Shown: piece after piece, positions 52,567 through 62,042 of the stretch
Position numbering within the stretch: position 1 is the stretch's first letter
How the letters are laid out: every line of letters starts with the position of its first letter
Assembly (NCBI GenBank): GCA_947494195.1
Contig: CANLUC010000001.1
Location: 186,001-250,000, forward strand
Length of the DNA: 64,000 bases
Origin: an uncultured Nesterenkonia sp.
GTDB lineage: Bacteria; Actinomycetota; Actinomycetes; Actinomycetales; Micrococcaceae
Direction: 5' to 3'
Program-made: the position numbers and the translations under genes
The notes under the pieces: generated by a model
What the model saw: only the letters and a program-made list of their open reading frames with translations
What the model was told of the DNA's origin: nothing
Databases searched by the model: none

Positions 52567-53855
52567 GCTGGTCCTTCCACGATGATCTCGGCGACCTCGG
52601 CGGCGGCGCGCCGCACGCGCTGCAGCCGCGAGCGGCGGGTCTCCCAGCTCTCCTGCGGGGAATGCGTCTGGGTCAGGATGTTCACGTGTCCGATCTTGCG
52701 ACCGGGGCGTGCCTCTTTTCCGTAGAGGTGGATCTTGGAGCCGTGGGAGCGGCGCATCGCGGCGGCGAAGGAGCTGTGCAGGGAACGCTCCCCCGGCGTG
52801 GAGCTGCCGAGCAGATTCTTCATCACGGTGTATCCGCCGACGCCGCCCTTGACCTCGGTGGCGCCCAGCGGCAGGCCCAGCACCGCTCGCAGGTGCTGCT
52901 CGAACTGGCTGGTGATGGAGCCGTCCATGGTCCAGTGACCCGAGTTGTGCGGACGCATGGCCAGCTCGTTGACATAGATCCCCGGGAGGATCCCGCGGTC
53001 CGGGTCTGCGTCGTCTTCGCTGATCTCGAAGAGCTCCACTGCGAGCATGCCGGTGACCTGCAACTTCTCGGCGATGGTGCGGGCGATGCGTTCTGCGACC
53101 TCGAGGTGGGCGTCGCTGGTGTGCGGGGCCGGGGCGATGACCTCGTCGCAGACGCCATTGGTCTGGGTGGATTCGACCACGGGATAGGGCATGGTCTCCC
53201 CGGCGGCGGAGCGCGCCACCTGGGCGGAGAGCTCACGGGTGTAGGGAACCTTCTGCTCAGCCAGCAGCCCGGTCGGGCTCTCGGCGGCGCGATCGAACCA
53301 GTCCTGGGCGGCGGCGGCCTCCTCGGCGGAGTCGATCATGCGCACACCCTTGCCGTCATAGCCGCCGCGGGGGGTCTTCAGCACCAGGGGCCACCCGGTC
53401 TCGGCGCCGAACTCGAGCAGCTCCGCCACGCTGTGCACCTCGGCCCAGCGCGGATTGGGCAGTCCGAGCTCCTGGACCGCGCGACGCATCGCGAGCTTGT
53501 CCTGCGCGTAGATCAGCGCCTCGGGTCCGGGGTGCATCGCGGTGCCGGAATCGGAGAGCGCGGAGAGCACCGCGGCGGGCACATGCTCGTGGTCGAAGGT
53601 GATCACGTCGAGGTCTGTGGCGAAGGCGGTGACCGTCTGCGGATCGCGGTAGTCACCCAGTGTGGTGTGCGGGATGACCTGAGCGGCGGAGGAGTCGGCG
53701 GAACCGGCGAGCAGGTGCAGCTCGATGCCGAGTTCGACGGCGGCGGGGGCCATCATGCGGGCCAGCTGGCCGTCACCGATCACCCCGACCCGCGGGGTGC
53801 CATCGGGGCTGCGGGGGGCGTCTCTCGGCGCTGGGGAGCTCTCGGGTCGCGTCAC
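52563..53855 (-). CDS. purK: 5-(carboxyamino)imidazole ribonucleotide synthase
   Basis: 430 residues, ATP-grasp enzyme making N5-CAIR from AIR, bicarbonate and ATP. Visible: [37 protein letters not shown] (the family ...FE-type strand), [14 protein letters not shown] and [21 protein letters not shown] chose GTG 53855 because a CATAAT box ends 8 bases before it, implying leaderless translation; TTG 53864 lies within that box. First gene of the purK-purE-LCP-manA-gtrA operon. Confidence 0.95.
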   Translation of the reverse strand: MTRPESSPAPRDAPRSPDGTPRVGVIGDGQLARMMAPAAVELGIELHLLAGSADSSAAQVIPHTTLGDYRDPQTVTAFATDLDVITFDHEHVPAAVLSALSDSGTAMHPGPEALIYAQDKLAMRRAVQELGLPNPRWAEVHSVAELLEFGAETGWPLVLKTPRGGYDGKGVRMIDSAEEAAAAQDWFDRAAESPTGLLAEQKVPYTRELSAQVARSAAGETMPYPVVESTQTNGVCDEVIAPAPHTSDAHLEVAERIARTIAEKLQVTGMLAVELFEISEDDADPDRGILPGIYVNELAMRPHNSGHWTMDGSITSQFEQHLRAVLGLPLGATEVKGGVGGYTVMKNLLGSSTPGERSLHSSFAAAMRRSHGSKIHLYGKEARPGRKIGHVNILTQTHSPQESWETRRSRLQRVRRAAAEVAEIIVEGPA

Positions 53856-53863
53856 AGTCCCCA

Positions 53864-53869
53864 ATTATG
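53864..53869 (-). promoter_or_regulatory. Putative -10 box of the purK operon
   Basis: Minus-strand CATAAT ends 8 bases before GTG 53855. Confidence 0.5.
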
Positions 53870-53989
53870 CGCCATGACCCTGCCGGGACTGCACAGGGAA
53901 ACACCCTCTGCGGGGAGCGCCTCTTGGCGAACAGATGACCGATGGAAACACCCGCGCGAGTCACCCGGCGGATTCGCAGGTTTCGACCT

Positions 53990-53995
53990 TAGCCT
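53990..53995 (+). promoter_or_regulatory. Putative -10 box of leaderless S8 protease mRNA
   Basis: TAGCCT ends 8 bases before ATG 54004. Confidence 0.4.
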
Positions 53996-54003
53996 GGGCG
54001 CAC

Positions 54004-55221
54004 ATGTCAGCTCTACGGATGGACGAGACAGCCATGCGACGCTTTGTAGTGACATTCGACACCTCCGATGCTGAGGTGCTGGAACGAGAGGCGCCGGGTC
54101 TGCTCAGCGCCCAGGGCTTCTCCACCGACGTGTATTTCCCCCGGCTCGGGGTGGGCGTGGTGGACGGGGACCCCGAGGAGATGGAGGCTTTCAGCGGGAG
54201 GTGCCGAGAACGACGTCGGCCGATGAGCTATACCCCCGAGCTCACCTATTACGCCATCTCCGCCGGGCCGGTGGATGCTGCCGCCCGGAGCGCCGCAGAC
54301 AGCGCGGAGCTGACCTGGGGGCTGCAAGCGATCCAGATCCGCCACGCGCAGGAGAGCGGACAGACCGGAGAGACGATGCGGCTGGCCGTGCTGGACACCG
54401 GATTCGACGCCTCACACCCGGACTTTGCTGGACGCAGCGTGACACTGGAGTCTTTCATCGCCGGCGAGGGCCCCGAGGACGTCCATGGTCACGGCACCCA
54501 CTGCATCGGCACCGCCTGCGGGCCCTGGGTGGCGCAGAGCGGCCCCGGTTACGGGGTGGCCGCCGGGGTGGAGATCTTCTCCGGCAAGGTGCTGGGCGAG
54601 GATGGCTCCGGCTCCGACACCTCCATCCTGGCGGGGATCGACTGGGCGCTGCAGAACGGGTGCCAGGTGATCTCGATGTCCTTGGGCGCCGATGTGCGCG
54701 AGGTCCATCCGCCGTATGTCACCGCTGGGCGGCGGGCCTTGGAGCAGGGCTCGCTGCTGGTCGCCGCCGCGGGGAACAATGCCGGGCGCAGCGCCGGGGA
54801 CCCCGGCTTCGTGGGGGCACCGGCGAACAGTCCCTTCGTAATGGCGGTGGGCGCAGTGGACTCGGCGCTGCAGGTCGCCGACTTCTCCGCCCGCTCACTC
54901 CCCCATGACGGCGGAGAGGTGGACATCGCGGCCCCCGGGGTGGACATCTACTCCTCCTGGCCCCGCCCGGAACTGTTCCGCAGCATCAGCGGGACCTCCA
55001 TGGCGACTCCGCATGTCTCCGGGATCGCGGCCGTGGTGGCCGGGTCGACCGGCCTGCGCGGCCAGCAGCTCTGGGATGAGCTGATCCGCACTGCACTCCC
55101 GCTCGAGGACGCGCAAGCGGCGGATGTGGGGGCCGGGCTGGCCGTGATCCCGGTGCTGGGAGACGGAGAGACCGTGGCACCCGAGCCGGGCAACGGTGCA
55201 CCGGAGGGGTCCGGATCATGA
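54004..55221 (+). CDS. Subtilisin-like S8 serine protease without signal peptide
   Basis: 405 residues. Catalytic Asp in LAVLDTGFDASHPD (Asp 131), His in VHGHGTHCIGTACG (His 163) and Ser in SISGTSMATPHVSGIAAV. Oxyanion Asn in AAAGNNAGRS. Residues 12-85 (RRFVVTFDTSDAEVLEREA through YTPELTYYAIS) look like a built-in I9 propeptide. There is no signal peptide or membrane helix, so it is probably intracellular. Leaderless start ATG 54004. The last base pair of coding sequence overlaps the downstream small gene, itself propeptide-like, by ATGA, so the two proteins are made together. Confidence 0.9.
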   Translation: MSALRMDETAMRRFVVTFDTSDAEVLEREAPGLLSAQGFSTDVYFPRLGVGVVDGDPEEMEAFSGRCRERRRPMSYTPELTYYAISAGPVDAAARSAADSAELTWGLQAIQIRHAQESGQTGETMRLAVLDTGFDASHPDFAGRSVTLESFIAGEGPEDVHGHGTHCIGTACGPWVAQSGPGYGVAAGVEIFSGKVLGEDGSGSDTSILAGIDWALQNGCQVISMSLGADVREVHPPYVTAGRRALEQGSLLVAAAGNNAGRSAGDPGFVGAPANSPFVMAVGAVDSALQVADFSARSLPHDGGEVDIAAPGVDIYSSWPRPELFRSISGTSMATPHVSGIAAVVAGSTGLRGQQLWDELIRTALPLEDAQAADVGAGLAVIPVLGDGETVAPEPGNGAPEGSGS

Positions 55222-55535
55222 CGGCCCAGCATTGGATCATCACCGTGGACGAGGAACACCTCGAGACTATGGACGAGGTGGTCTCCGAGCTTGAGGCCTC
55301 AGGTCTGGTCGTCGACAAGGTGCTGCGCAGCCTGGGCCAGATCACCGGTCACACCGAAGAGGCTTCCGGGGCGACGGATCAGGGCGCCACGACCAGCGTG
55401 CAGTCCAGCGTCGTCGGCGCGGGGTCCGGGCCCCGGACGCTCGGGGCGGCCGACCTTGCAGCGGTGCCAGGAGTCGCCTCAGCGGACAGCTCCCGGCGCC
55501 ACCGGATCGCCCCGCCCGACGCCGAGGTGCAGTGA
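55218..55535 (+). CDS. Free-standing I9 propeptide/inhibitor-like protein
   Basis: 105 residues. WIITVDEEHLETMDEVVSEL, EASGLVVDKVLRSLGQITGH and the end LAAVPGVASADSSRRHRIAP follow the I9 pattern (strand, helix, strand, G..TG, ...VPGV..V......) used by subtilisin propeptides and by stand-alone inhibitors such as fungal POIA1. It has no protease domain. A ~25-residue Gly/Ser/Thr linker interrupts the fold between the two halves. Start ATG 55218 overlaps the protease stop. It probably folds, binds and holds the neighbouring protease in check; this is inference. Confidence 0.7.
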   Translation: MTAQHWIITVDEEHLETMDEVVSELEASGLVVDKVLRSLGQITGHTEEASGATDQGATTSVQSSVVGAGSGPRTLGAADLAAVPGVASADSSRRHRIAPPDAEVQ

Positions 55536-55577
55536 CTTCCTGATAGCAGAACTGCTCTCATCCACCGGCAGCGAGGA

Positions 55578-56642
55578 TTACTTCCGGGTGTAGGACTCCC
55601 ACTTGCGGGCCTGGTGCTCGGCGTCGATGATCCGGACGGTGCCGGACTTCGAGCGCATGACCATCGACTGCGTGGTGACCTTGTCGCCCTGGTAGCGCAC
55701 GCCGCGCAGCAGATCGCCGTCCGTGATGCCGGTGGCGGCGAAGTAACAGTTGTCGCTGGTGACGAGTTCCTCGGTGGTGAGGATCCTGCTGACGTCATGG
55801 CCGGCGTCGAGCGCCTTCTGCGCCTCCTCGTCGTCCACAGGCGCGAGGCGTCCCTGGATGACTCCGCCGACGGCCTTGATGGCGCACGCGGTGATGATGC
55901 CTTCGGGTGTGCCTCCGACGCCCATCAGCACGTCCACGCCGGAGCCTTCGCGGGCAGCTGCGATGCCGCCCGCGACGTCGCCGTCCATGATGAAGCGCAC
56001 GCGGGCGCCGGCCTCGCGGATCTCATCGACGAGCTTGGAGTGCCGCGGACGGTCCAACACGCAGACGTTGACCTGGCTGATCCGCTTGTTCTTGGCCTTC
56101 GCGATCAGATGCAGGTTCTGCTTCACGGGCAGCCGCAGGTCCACCAGATCGGCGGCCTCAGGACCGGTGACGAGCTTGTCCATGTAGAACACGGCGGAGG
56201 GGTCGAACATGGTGCCCCGCTCGGCGACGGCGAGGACTGCGAGCGCGTTGTTGTAGCCCAGGGCCGTCAGTCGGGTGCCGTCGATGGGGTCCACTGCGAC
56301 GTCGGCCTCGGGTCCGGTGCCGTTGCCGACCCGCTCCCCGTTGAAGAGCATCGGCGCTTCGTCCTTCTCACCCTCGCCGATCACCACGATCCCATTGAGG
56401 TTGACGGTGTCCAGCAGGGAGCGCATGGCATCCACTGCCGCCCCGTCTGCGGTGAGCTTGTCCCCCATGCCCACCCAGGCGCCGCCCGCGATCGCCGCAG
56501 CCTCGGTCACACGCACCAGCTCCATGGCCAGGTGGCGGTCCGGCTCGGAGTCCCCCACGGCGAGTCGAGCGGAGAGGTGCGAGAAGTCCTGGGACGAACC
56601 ATCGTCGGAGCGCGTATCGCGGGGCTGCGAAGAATCGTTCAT
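55578..56642 (-). CDS. glpX: Class II fructose-1,6-bisphosphatase
   Basis: 354 residues. Gluconeogenic removal of the 1-phosphate. Signatures: [38 protein letters not shown] (metal site), [33 protein letters not shown] and [23 protein letters not shown] 56642 with AAGGTGG upstream. Divergent from a DUF4245 gene, a common actinobacterial arrangement with fumC close by, as here. Confidence 0.97.
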   Translation of the reverse strand: MNDSSQPRDTRSDDGSSQDFSHLSARLAVGDSEPDRHLAMELVRVTEAAAIAGGAWVGMGDKLTADGAAVDAMRSLLDTVNLNGIVVIGEGEKDEAPMLFNGERVGNGTGPEADVAVDPIDGTRLTALGYNNALAVLAVAERGTMFDPSAVFYMDKLVTGPEAADLVDLRLPVKQNLHLIAKAKNKRISQVNVCVLDRPRHSKLVDEIREAGARVRFIMDGDVAGGIAAAREGSGVDVLMGVGGTPEGIITACAIKAVGGVIQGRLAPVDDEEAQKALDAGHDVSRILTTEELVTSDNCYFAATGITDGDLLRGVRYQGDKVTTQSMVMRSKSGTVRIIDAEHQARKWESYTRK

Positions 56643-56736
56643 GGGCTAAGGCCACCTTGTCGTCTCGGCTTGTGGCCGGCCTCGTCGCCGACCCTGCAAC
56701 GATCATAACCTCGGGCAGGGACATCGCGCCGGGCAT

Positions 56737-56784
56737 GCGCCTGCCATGTCCGTCGACGGTGCGCCTGCCATGTCCGTCGACGGT
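56737..56784 (+). repeat. Perfect 24-bp tandem duplication in a divergent promoter region
   Basis: Two adjacent copies of a 24-base unit (56737-56760 and 56761-56784), each ending in a palindromic CGTCGACG. They lie just upstream of the GACAAT -10 box of the DUF4245 gene and 95 bases before glpX. Confidence 0.85.
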
Positions 56785-56786
56785 GC

Positions 56787-56792
56787 GACAAT
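56787..56792 (+). promoter_or_regulatory. Putative -10 box of leaderless DUF4245 mRNA
   Basis: GACAAT ends 6 bases before GTG 56799. GGGAGG touches the start codon and is too close to act as a ribosome site. Confidence 0.45.
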
Positions 56793-56798
56793 GGGAGG

Positions 56799-57431
56799 GT
56801 GACCGAGCAAGAAGAGACCCCCACCCCGCAGCTGACCGAGTCCCAGGCCAAGCGGATGAATCAGCCGCTCATCGGCATCGTCATCACCGTGGCGGTGACC
56901 CTGCTGGGCGTCTTCGCGGTGATGGGGCTCCGGCCGGAGCAGGATGTCAGCTTCACTCCCGATGAGAACGTCACCCAGGCCGCCGCCTGGACCAACGATG
57001 TCACCGACTACGCAGCCATCGCACCCGAGGTTCCCGAGGGGTGGAGCGCGAACTACGCCCGCTGGGAGAACCGCGCGGAGCTCGGCGTCACCGCGTGGGA
57101 GGTGGGCTACTCCCTCGACGAGGCGAGCTTCTTGAGCTTCTCGCAGACCGATGAGCCCAATCCCGCCTGGGTCAACGAGGAGACCCGCCAGGGCGGTACC
57201 ACGGGCGAAGTGACCGTTGCGGGTCTGCGTTTTGAGGTCCGCGAGTCGGAGGATCGCCGGTATTACGTGCTCGAGGCCGAGGAGAACACCATCGACGGCA
57301 CCGCGATCGTGCTGGGCGGCACCGGCACGGATGAACAGTTCGAGACCTTCCTCGACGCCGTCACCGAGGCGATTGATGTAGAAGTAGAGGCAGACGAGTC
57401 AGTGGACGACGACGGAGGAGCTGCAGAATGA
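56799..57431 (+). CDS. DUF4245-family membrane-anchored protein
   Basis: 210 residues. Single helix near the N-terminus (LIGIVITVAVTLLGVFAVMG) and an extracytoplasmic domain with YAAIAPEVPEGWSANYARWE, GVTAWEVGYSLDEASFLSFS and LRFEVRESEDRRYYVLEAEE, as in actinobacterial DUF4245 proteins next to glpX. Acidic tail. Its job is unknown. It overlaps the carbonic anhydrase gene by 4 bases. Confidence 0.88.
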   Translation: MTEQEETPTPQLTESQAKRMNQPLIGIVITVAVTLLGVFAVMGLRPEQDVSFTPDENVTQAAAWTNDVTDYAAIAPEVPEGWSANYARWENRAELGVTAWEVGYSLDEASFLSFSQTDEPNPAWVNEETRQGGTTGEVTVAGLRFEVRESEDRRYYVLEAEENTIDGTAIVLGGTGTDEQFETFLDAVTEAIDVEVEADESVDDDGGAAE

Positions 57432-58057
57432 GCGCAACGACCACGGCGGCCCAGCCGCTTCCCGCTGAGATCTGGGAACGGCTCAAGGCCGGCAACGAGC
57501 GCTTCGTCTCCGGGGAGTCGAAGCACCCCAATCAGGACGCCGCTCGTCGGAACTCGCTCACCGAGTCCCAGCACCCCATTGCTGTCATCTTCGGCTGCTC
57601 GGACTCCCGGCTCGCCGCGGAGATCATCTTCGACGTCGGCCTGGGCGATATCTTCGTGGTCCGCACGGCAGGCCAGGTCACCGACGACGCCGTGCTCGGC
57701 TCCCTGGAATTCAGCGTCTCCGAGCTGAAGGTCCCACTGATCGTGGTGCTCGGCCACGACTCCTGCGGCGCGGTCACCGCCGCGGTCCAGGCCACGGAAT
57801 CCGGGGTCACCCCGACCGGGTTCGTGCGCAGCCTCGTGGAGCGGATCACGCCCTCAGTGCTCGCCGCGCAGCGGGCCGGGATCACCGGGGTGAACGAGAC
57901 GGTGGAAGAGCACGTGAAGCAGACCGCACACCGGATCGTGGACCATTCCCGCGTGCTCCACGACGCCGTGGCAGAGGGCCGCACGGCCGTCATGGGTGTC
58001 ACCTACCGTCTCTCCGAGGGTCGCGCTGACGTCGTCACCTCCATCGGCGAGGTCTGA
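57428..58057 (+). CDS. Beta-class carbonic anhydrase
   Basis: 209 residues. Zinc ligands: Cys in VIFGCSDSRLAAE (with the Asp/Arg pair), and His/Cys in VVLGHDSCGAVTAA. Interconverts CO2 and bicarbonate, supplying carboxylases; PurK, encoded 4 kb away, also uses bicarbonate. ATGA overlap with DUF4245. Complete, normal length. Cytoplasmic. Confidence 0.95.
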   Translation: MSATTTAAQPLPAEIWERLKAGNERFVSGESKHPNQDAARRNSLTESQHPIAVIFGCSDSRLAAEIIFDVGLGDIFVVRTAGQVTDDAVLGSLEFSVSELKVPLIVVLGHDSCGAVTAAVQATESGVTPTGFVRSLVERITPSVLAAQRAGITGVNETVEEHVKQTAHRIVDHSRVLHDAVAEGRTAVMGVTYRLSEGRADVVTSIGEV

Positions 58058-58104
58058 GTCCTCCACAGTTGATCGCGCCCATTCCCTGATCCGCCGATCA
58101 GCCC

Positions 58105-58110
58105 TAGGGT
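58105..58110 (+). promoter_or_regulatory. Putative -10 box of leaderless prepilin peptidase mRNA
   Basis: TAGGGT ends 6 bases before GTG 58117. Confidence 0.5.
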
Positions 58111-58116
58111 GGGGGC

Positions 58117-58650
58117 GTGATTGCGTTCATCGTCGAGCTGCTGGCCTCGGGCTCGCTGACCCAGGCGCTGGCCGGTTTGATGCTGCTGCTGGGCGGGGTG
58201 GTCTTCGCCGTCTGCGCACTCGCGCTGAGCTTCAATGACCTGCGCGAACATCGACTCCCCAACCGAATCATCTACCCCTGGGCGGGGATCGCACTGGGGC
58301 TGCTGGTGGTCACGGCGCTGCTGCTCGGCGAGCCGGTCGCCGCTCTGCGAGCCCTCACGGCGGCGTTCGCCTGGGGGACCTCGTTTCTGATCGTGCGGAT
58401 GATCAGTCCCCGCGCGCTGGGCATGGGCGATGTGAAGCTCGCAGTGGTCCTCGGTCTCTATGCGGGGTTCCTGGGCTGGACCACGGTGCTGGCCGCCGTC
58501 GTCCTCTCTTTTCTCTTCGGTGGGCTGATCTCCGCTGGGCTGCTGATCTCCGGCCGCGCCACCGCCAAGACGGTGGTCCCTTTCGGGCCGTTCCTGCTGC
58601 TCGGCACGGCCGTGGCGTTGACGGTGAGCGGCGGCATCTCGCTAGGGTGA
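58117..58650 (+). CDS. A24-family prepilin peptidase
   Basis: 177 residues, mostly membrane helices. The two catalytic aspartates are in SFNDLREHRLPNRIIYPWAG and in ALGMGDVKLAVVLGL (GxGDxK). This is the short form without the N-terminal methylase domain, as in TadV/actinobacterial types. It processes type IV pilin or Flp prepilins; no pilus genes are in the window. Leaderless GTG start. Confidence 0.92.
   Translation: MIAFIVELLASGSLTQALAGLMLLLGGVVFAVCALALSFNDLREHRLPNRIIYPWAGIALGLLVVTALLLGEPVAALRALTAAFAWGTSFLIVRMISPRALGMGDVKLAVVLGLYAGFLGWTTVLAAVVLSFLFGGLISAGLLISGRATAKTVVPFGPFLLLGTAVALTVSGGISLG
58643..58648 (+). promoter_or_regulatory. Putative -10 box of leaderless Nudix mRNA
   Basis: TAGGGT ends 6 bases before ATG 58655 and overlaps the end of the prepilin peptidase gene. 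Confidence 0.5.
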
Positions 58651-58654
58651 ATCC

Positions 58655-59179
58655 ATGCCCACCCCTGACTTCATCCAAGATCTGCGTCAACATGTCGGCA
58701 CCCGCGAGCTCTGGGTCCCGGCCACCCGCGGCGTGGTGATCCGCCGGCCGGATCCCACGCCTGGACCTACGGATCAGGCTGAGAAGTCGGATCCCGCGGA
58801 GCCGGAGGTGCTGCTCGTGCGACGAGCCGACAACGGCGCCTGGACGGTCACCTCCGGAATCCTGGACCCGGGCGAAGACCCTGCCGTCGGCGCCGCCCGG
58901 GAGGTCCAGGAGGAGACCGGGGTGATCGCCCGCGCGGTGCGAGTGGCGGGGGTCTTCGCCACGCACCTGGTGCGCTACCCCAACGGCGACGCCTGCCGAT
59001 ACCTCGACACCGTGCTGGAGATGGAGCCGGTCTCCGGTCAGGCGCGGGTCAACGACGAGGAGTCGGTGGAGGTGGGCTGGTTCCCGATCTCGGAGCTGCC
59101 CGAGCCGATCAGCGAGGACCAGCGCATGGTGATCGACTGGGCTCTGGACACCGGCGCCCCGGCCCGATTCCGCAGCTGA
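58655..59179 (+). CDS. Nudix hydrolase
   Basis: 174 residues. Full Nudix box GILDPGEDPAVGAAREVQEE followed by TGVI. An N-terminal extension (FIQDLRQHVGTRELWVPATR) typical of an actinobacterial subgroup, and a ~20-residue insertion before the first strand. These enzymes cleave X-linked nucleoside diphosphates (nucleotide sugars, ADP-ribose, oxidised dNTPs). Substrate unknown. Convergent with fumC. Confidence 0.92.
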   Translation: MPTPDFIQDLRQHVGTRELWVPATRGVVIRRPDPTPGPTDQAEKSDPAEPEVLLVRRADNGAWTVTSGILDPGEDPAVGAAREVQEETGVIARAVRVAGVFATHLVRYPNGDACRYLDTVLEMEPVSGQARVNDEESVEVGWFPISELPEPISEDQRMVIDWALDTGAPARFRS

Positions 59180-59188
59180 GACTGAAAA

Positions 59189-59246
59189 TCCCGGGGGGTT
59201 GGGGTTCCGGTGGATACATACCCTCCGGAAACCTCACCGCCCGGGA
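59189..59246. terminator. Long imperfect hairpin between convergent genes
   Basis: Outer arms TCCCGGG (59189-59195) and CCCGGGA (59240-59246), and inner arms around GGTTCCGG and CCGGAAACC. Likely ends both the Nudix and fumC transcripts. Confidence 0.5.
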
Positions 59247-59269
59247 CCAGGTGGAGCAGAGAGTGCTTT

Positions 59270-60691
59270 CTAGCCGGGACGGGTCATGCTCATCAGGTCC
59301 AGGGACTCATCGAGCTGCGCCTCGGTGAGGTCACCGCGTTCGATGTAGCCCAGTTCGACGACGGCGTCGCGCACGGTGAGCTTGTTCTTCACCGCGTGCT
59401 TGGCGATCTCCGCGGCGGCCTCGTAGCCGATGTGCTTGTTCAGCGGGGTGACCACCGAGGGTGAGGCAGCGGCGAGGAACGCGGCGCGCTCCTCGTTGGC
59501 GGTGAGGCCCTTGATCATCTTGTCGGCCATCACGTAGCTGGTGTTCTTCAGCAGCCGGATGGACTCCAGCAGGTTGGCGGCCATCACCGGGATGCCCACG
59601 TTGAGCTCGAAAGCACCATTGGTGGAGGACAGCGCCACCGTGGTGTCGTTGCCGATCACCTGGGCGCAGACCTGGATGGCTGACTCGCAGATCACCGGGT
59701 TGACCTTGCCGGGCATGATCGAGGAGCCGGGCTGCAGATCCGGCAGCGAGATCTCTCCCAGGCCGGTGTTCGGGCCTGAGCCCATCCAGCGCAGATCGTT
59801 GTTGATCTTCATCAGCGAGTAGGCGATGTTGCGCAGCTGACCGCTGGCCTCCACGAGTCCGTCGCGGTTGGCCTGAGCCTCAAAGTGATCACGAGCCTCG
59901 GTGAGCGGGAGCCCGGTGTCGGCAGCGAGGTTGGCGATGGCCTTCTCGGCGAAGCCCTGCGGGGTGTTGATGCCGGTGCCCACGGCGGTGCCGCCCAGCG
60001 GAACCTCGGCCACCCGGGGCAGCGCGGACTCGATGCGCTCGACGCCGTAGCGGACCTGTGCGGCATACCCGCCGAACTCCTGGCCCAGGGTCACCGGGGT
60101 GGCGTCCATCAGGTGGGTGCGCCCGGACTTCACCACCGTGGCGAATTCCTTGGACTTGGTCTCCAGCGCCTCGGCCAGGTAGGCCAGCGCGGGCTGCAGA
60201 TCGTTGACCAGTGCGGAGGTGGCGGCGACGTGCACCGAGGTGGGGAAGACGTCATTGGAGGACTGGGAGGCGTTGACATGGTCATTCGGGTGGACTTCCT
60301 TGTCCGAGCCCTTCTCCGCGAGGTAGCGGTTCGCCAGCGTCGCCAGCACTTCGTTGGTGTTCATGTTCGAGGAGGTGCCGGAGCCCGTCTGGAACACGTC
60401 GATCGGGAAGTGCTCGTCCAGATCCCCGGTCTCCACCTGCTCGGCGGCGTGGACGATCGCGTCGGCGAGCTCGGCATCGAGCACCCCGAGGTCCTTGTTC
60501 GCGAGCGCGGCGGCCTTCTTCACCCGCGCCAGGGCTTCGATGTGGGCGCGCTCCAGGGTGCGTCCCGAGATCGGGAAGTTCTCCACGGCGCGCTGGGTCT
60601 GGGCGCGGTACAACGCCTGGGCGGGCACCTTTACCTCGCCCATGGTGTCGCGCTCGATACGGTATTCGGTCTCAGCTGTGTTCTCGGTCAT
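59270..60691 (-). CDS. fumC: Class II fumarate hydratase
   Basis: 473 residues. Turns fumarate into malate. Signatures: [60 protein letters not shown] and the superfamily [11 protein letters not shown]. Class II fumarase is favoured over aspartase by these blocks and by the glpX/DUF4245 setting. ATG 60691 follows TAGACT by 6 bases. Confidence 0.95.
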   Translation of the reverse strand: MTENTAETEYRIERDTMGEVKVPAQALYRAQTQRAVENFPISGRTLERAHIEALARVKKAAALANKDLGVLDAELADAIVHAAEQVETGDLDEHFPIDVFQTGSGTSSNMNTNEVLATLANRYLAEKGSDKEVHPNDHVNASQSSNDVFPTSVHVAATSALVNDLQPALAYLAEALETKSKEFATVVKSGRTHLMDATPVTLGQEFGGYAAQVRYGVERIESALPRVAEVPLGGTAVGTGINTPQGFAEKAIANLAADTGLPLTEARDHFEAQANRDGLVEASGQLRNIAYSLMKINNDLRWMGSGPNTGLGEISLPDLQPGSSIMPGKVNPVICESAIQVCAQVIGNDTTVALSSTNGAFELNVGIPVMAANLLESIRLLKNTSYVMADKMIKGLTANEERAAFLAAASPSVVTPLNKHIGYEAAAEIAKHAVKNKLTVRDAVVELGYIERGDLTEAQLDESLDLMSMTRPG

Positions 60692-60697
60692 GGGGCC

Positions 60698-60703
60698 AGT
60701 CTA
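60698..60703 (-). promoter_or_regulatory. Putative -10 box of leaderless fumC mRNA
   Basis: Minus-strand TAGACT ends 6 bases before ATG 60691. Confidence 0.5.
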
Positions 60704-60780
60704 ATAACTGCATCCTGCGAACGTGCCAGCCGGCTCCGAGGCAGGACACACGGGTCAGCAGCCACTGGTCAGGACCCGGC

Positions 60781-61647
60781 TCAGCGGACGAGGAATTCGA
60801 TCAGACCGCGATTGAACTCGTCCGGGTGACTGATGTTCACCCCGTGGGGCGCCCCCTCGATGAGGACCAGCTCGGCATCGCGCAGCGCCTCATGGGTGCG
60901 GCGGCCGGATCCTTCGAAGGGCACCACGGCGTCGGAGTCTCCGTGGAGGATCAGCGCGGGCACCGTGACGGACTCGAGATCGGAGCGGAAGTCGGTGCGT
61001 GCCCAGGCGTCCATGGATCCCAGCGCTGCCCGCTGGTCCGCCTGTCGTGCCAGGGCAAGGACCTCGGCGTGTTCCCCCTCGCTGACCATCAGCTCCCCCC
61101 GTGCGGAGAGGAAGTTGGTGACGAACTCGTCGTAGAAGCTGCCCGGATCCTGCTCCAGGCCTTCGCGCCTCTGCTGGAACGTCTCTTCATCCAGCGGGCC
61201 GTCGGGATTCTGTTCGGACTGCATCAGCGCTGGCGGGACTGCGGAGGCGAAGACCACCGAATGCAGGCGCTGCATCCCATGCCGACTCGCGTACCGCGCG
61301 ACCTCCCCACCGCCCATCGAGAATCCCACCAGGGTGGCGTCCTCGAGGTCCAGGTCCTCCAGGACGCTGTGCAGGTCATCGGCGAAGGCGTCATAGTCAT
61401 AGCCGGACTCGGGCGTGGCCGATCCCCCGAAGCCGCGACGGTCGTAGGTGACCACATGGAATCCTGCGGCGATGAGGACATCGACCTGCGCGTCCCAGGA
61501 CTCAGAGGTCAACGGCCATCCATGGATGAGCACCACCGGACGGCCTTCGCCGCCATGGTCTTCGATGTGGAGACTCACCTCGTTGGAGGACTCCACGGTG
61601 TACTTCGACGGCACAGCGTTCTCATCGGGCACAGAGGTTTCGGACAT
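60781..61647 (-). CDS. Alpha/beta hydrolase (non-heme haloperoxidase/esterase-like)
   Basis: 288 residues. Oxyanion loop IHGWPLTSESWD, YDRRGFGGS, nucleophile elbow LVGFSMGGGEVARYASR (Ser), acid Asp in LHGDSDAVVPFEGS and His in EGAPHGVNISHP. These blocks are those of the cofactor-free haloperoxidase-like esterases. ATG 61647 has GGAGGAA 7-8 bases upstream; an earlier in-frame ATG at 61695 overlaps the upstream MarR-like fragment by 4 bases and would add 16 residues. No signal peptide. Confidence 0.93.
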   Translation of the reverse strand: MSETSVPDENAVPSKYTVESSNEVSLHIEDHGGEGRPVVLIHGWPLTSESWDAQVDVLIAAGFHVVTYDRRGFGGSATPESGYDYDAFADDLHSVLEDLDLEDATLVGFSMGGGEVARYASRHGMQRLHSVVFASAVPPALMQSEQNPDGPLDEETFQQRREGLEQDPGSFYDEFVTNFLSARGELMVSEGEHAEVLALARQADQRAALGSMDAWARTDFRSDLESVTVPALILHGDSDAVVPFEGSGRRTHEALRDAELVLIEGAPHGVNISHPDEFNRGLIEFLVR

Positions 61648-61691
61648 CTCGGGTTCCTCCACAGCGTCGGGGCGGGTGCCCCCAGACTGGT

Positions 61692-61832
61692 TCATTCCAG
61701 GCTGCGGATCAACCCATGGAGGAACTTTGCCACAGCCTCGCGCTCCTCCTCGGTGAGGGTCTCCACGGCCTTGAGCATCCGACCGTGCATCTCCCCGTCT
61801 GCGAGCCGGTGCTCTCGTTGCTCATCATTCAC
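61692..61832 (-). pseudogene. MarR-like C-terminal remnant
   Basis: A 46-codon frame from GTG 61832 whose end, MHGRMLKAVETLTEEEREAV then KFLHGLIRSLE, matches the C-terminal dimer helices of the MarR-type protein at 27516-28103 (MHARMIAATEGLTEEERAGA). There is no winged helix: an in-frame stop lies 4 codons upstream, and the 220 bases beyond show none in other frames. GTG has its GAGG too close. Probably the leftover of a regulator of the hydrolase gene; a stand-alone mini-protein is possible. Confidence 0.5.
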
Positions 61833-62042
61833 CTCGGGACGAGATCACAGCCTCGTCGCCACACACATCATGGCGGACAGTTGGGCGGACCGAGTATCTG
61901 CTCTTCGCCCTCCGATGGTAGGCCACGGTTCGGGACAGGGTCACGAGACCTGGGCTCGGCTCAGGGCCGCCCCGAATCTTCCCCGCGCACCCCTGGTTCT
62001 CGCCCGGGCGGCACAGAACTCACTGCAGTGCCCCAGCCTCAG

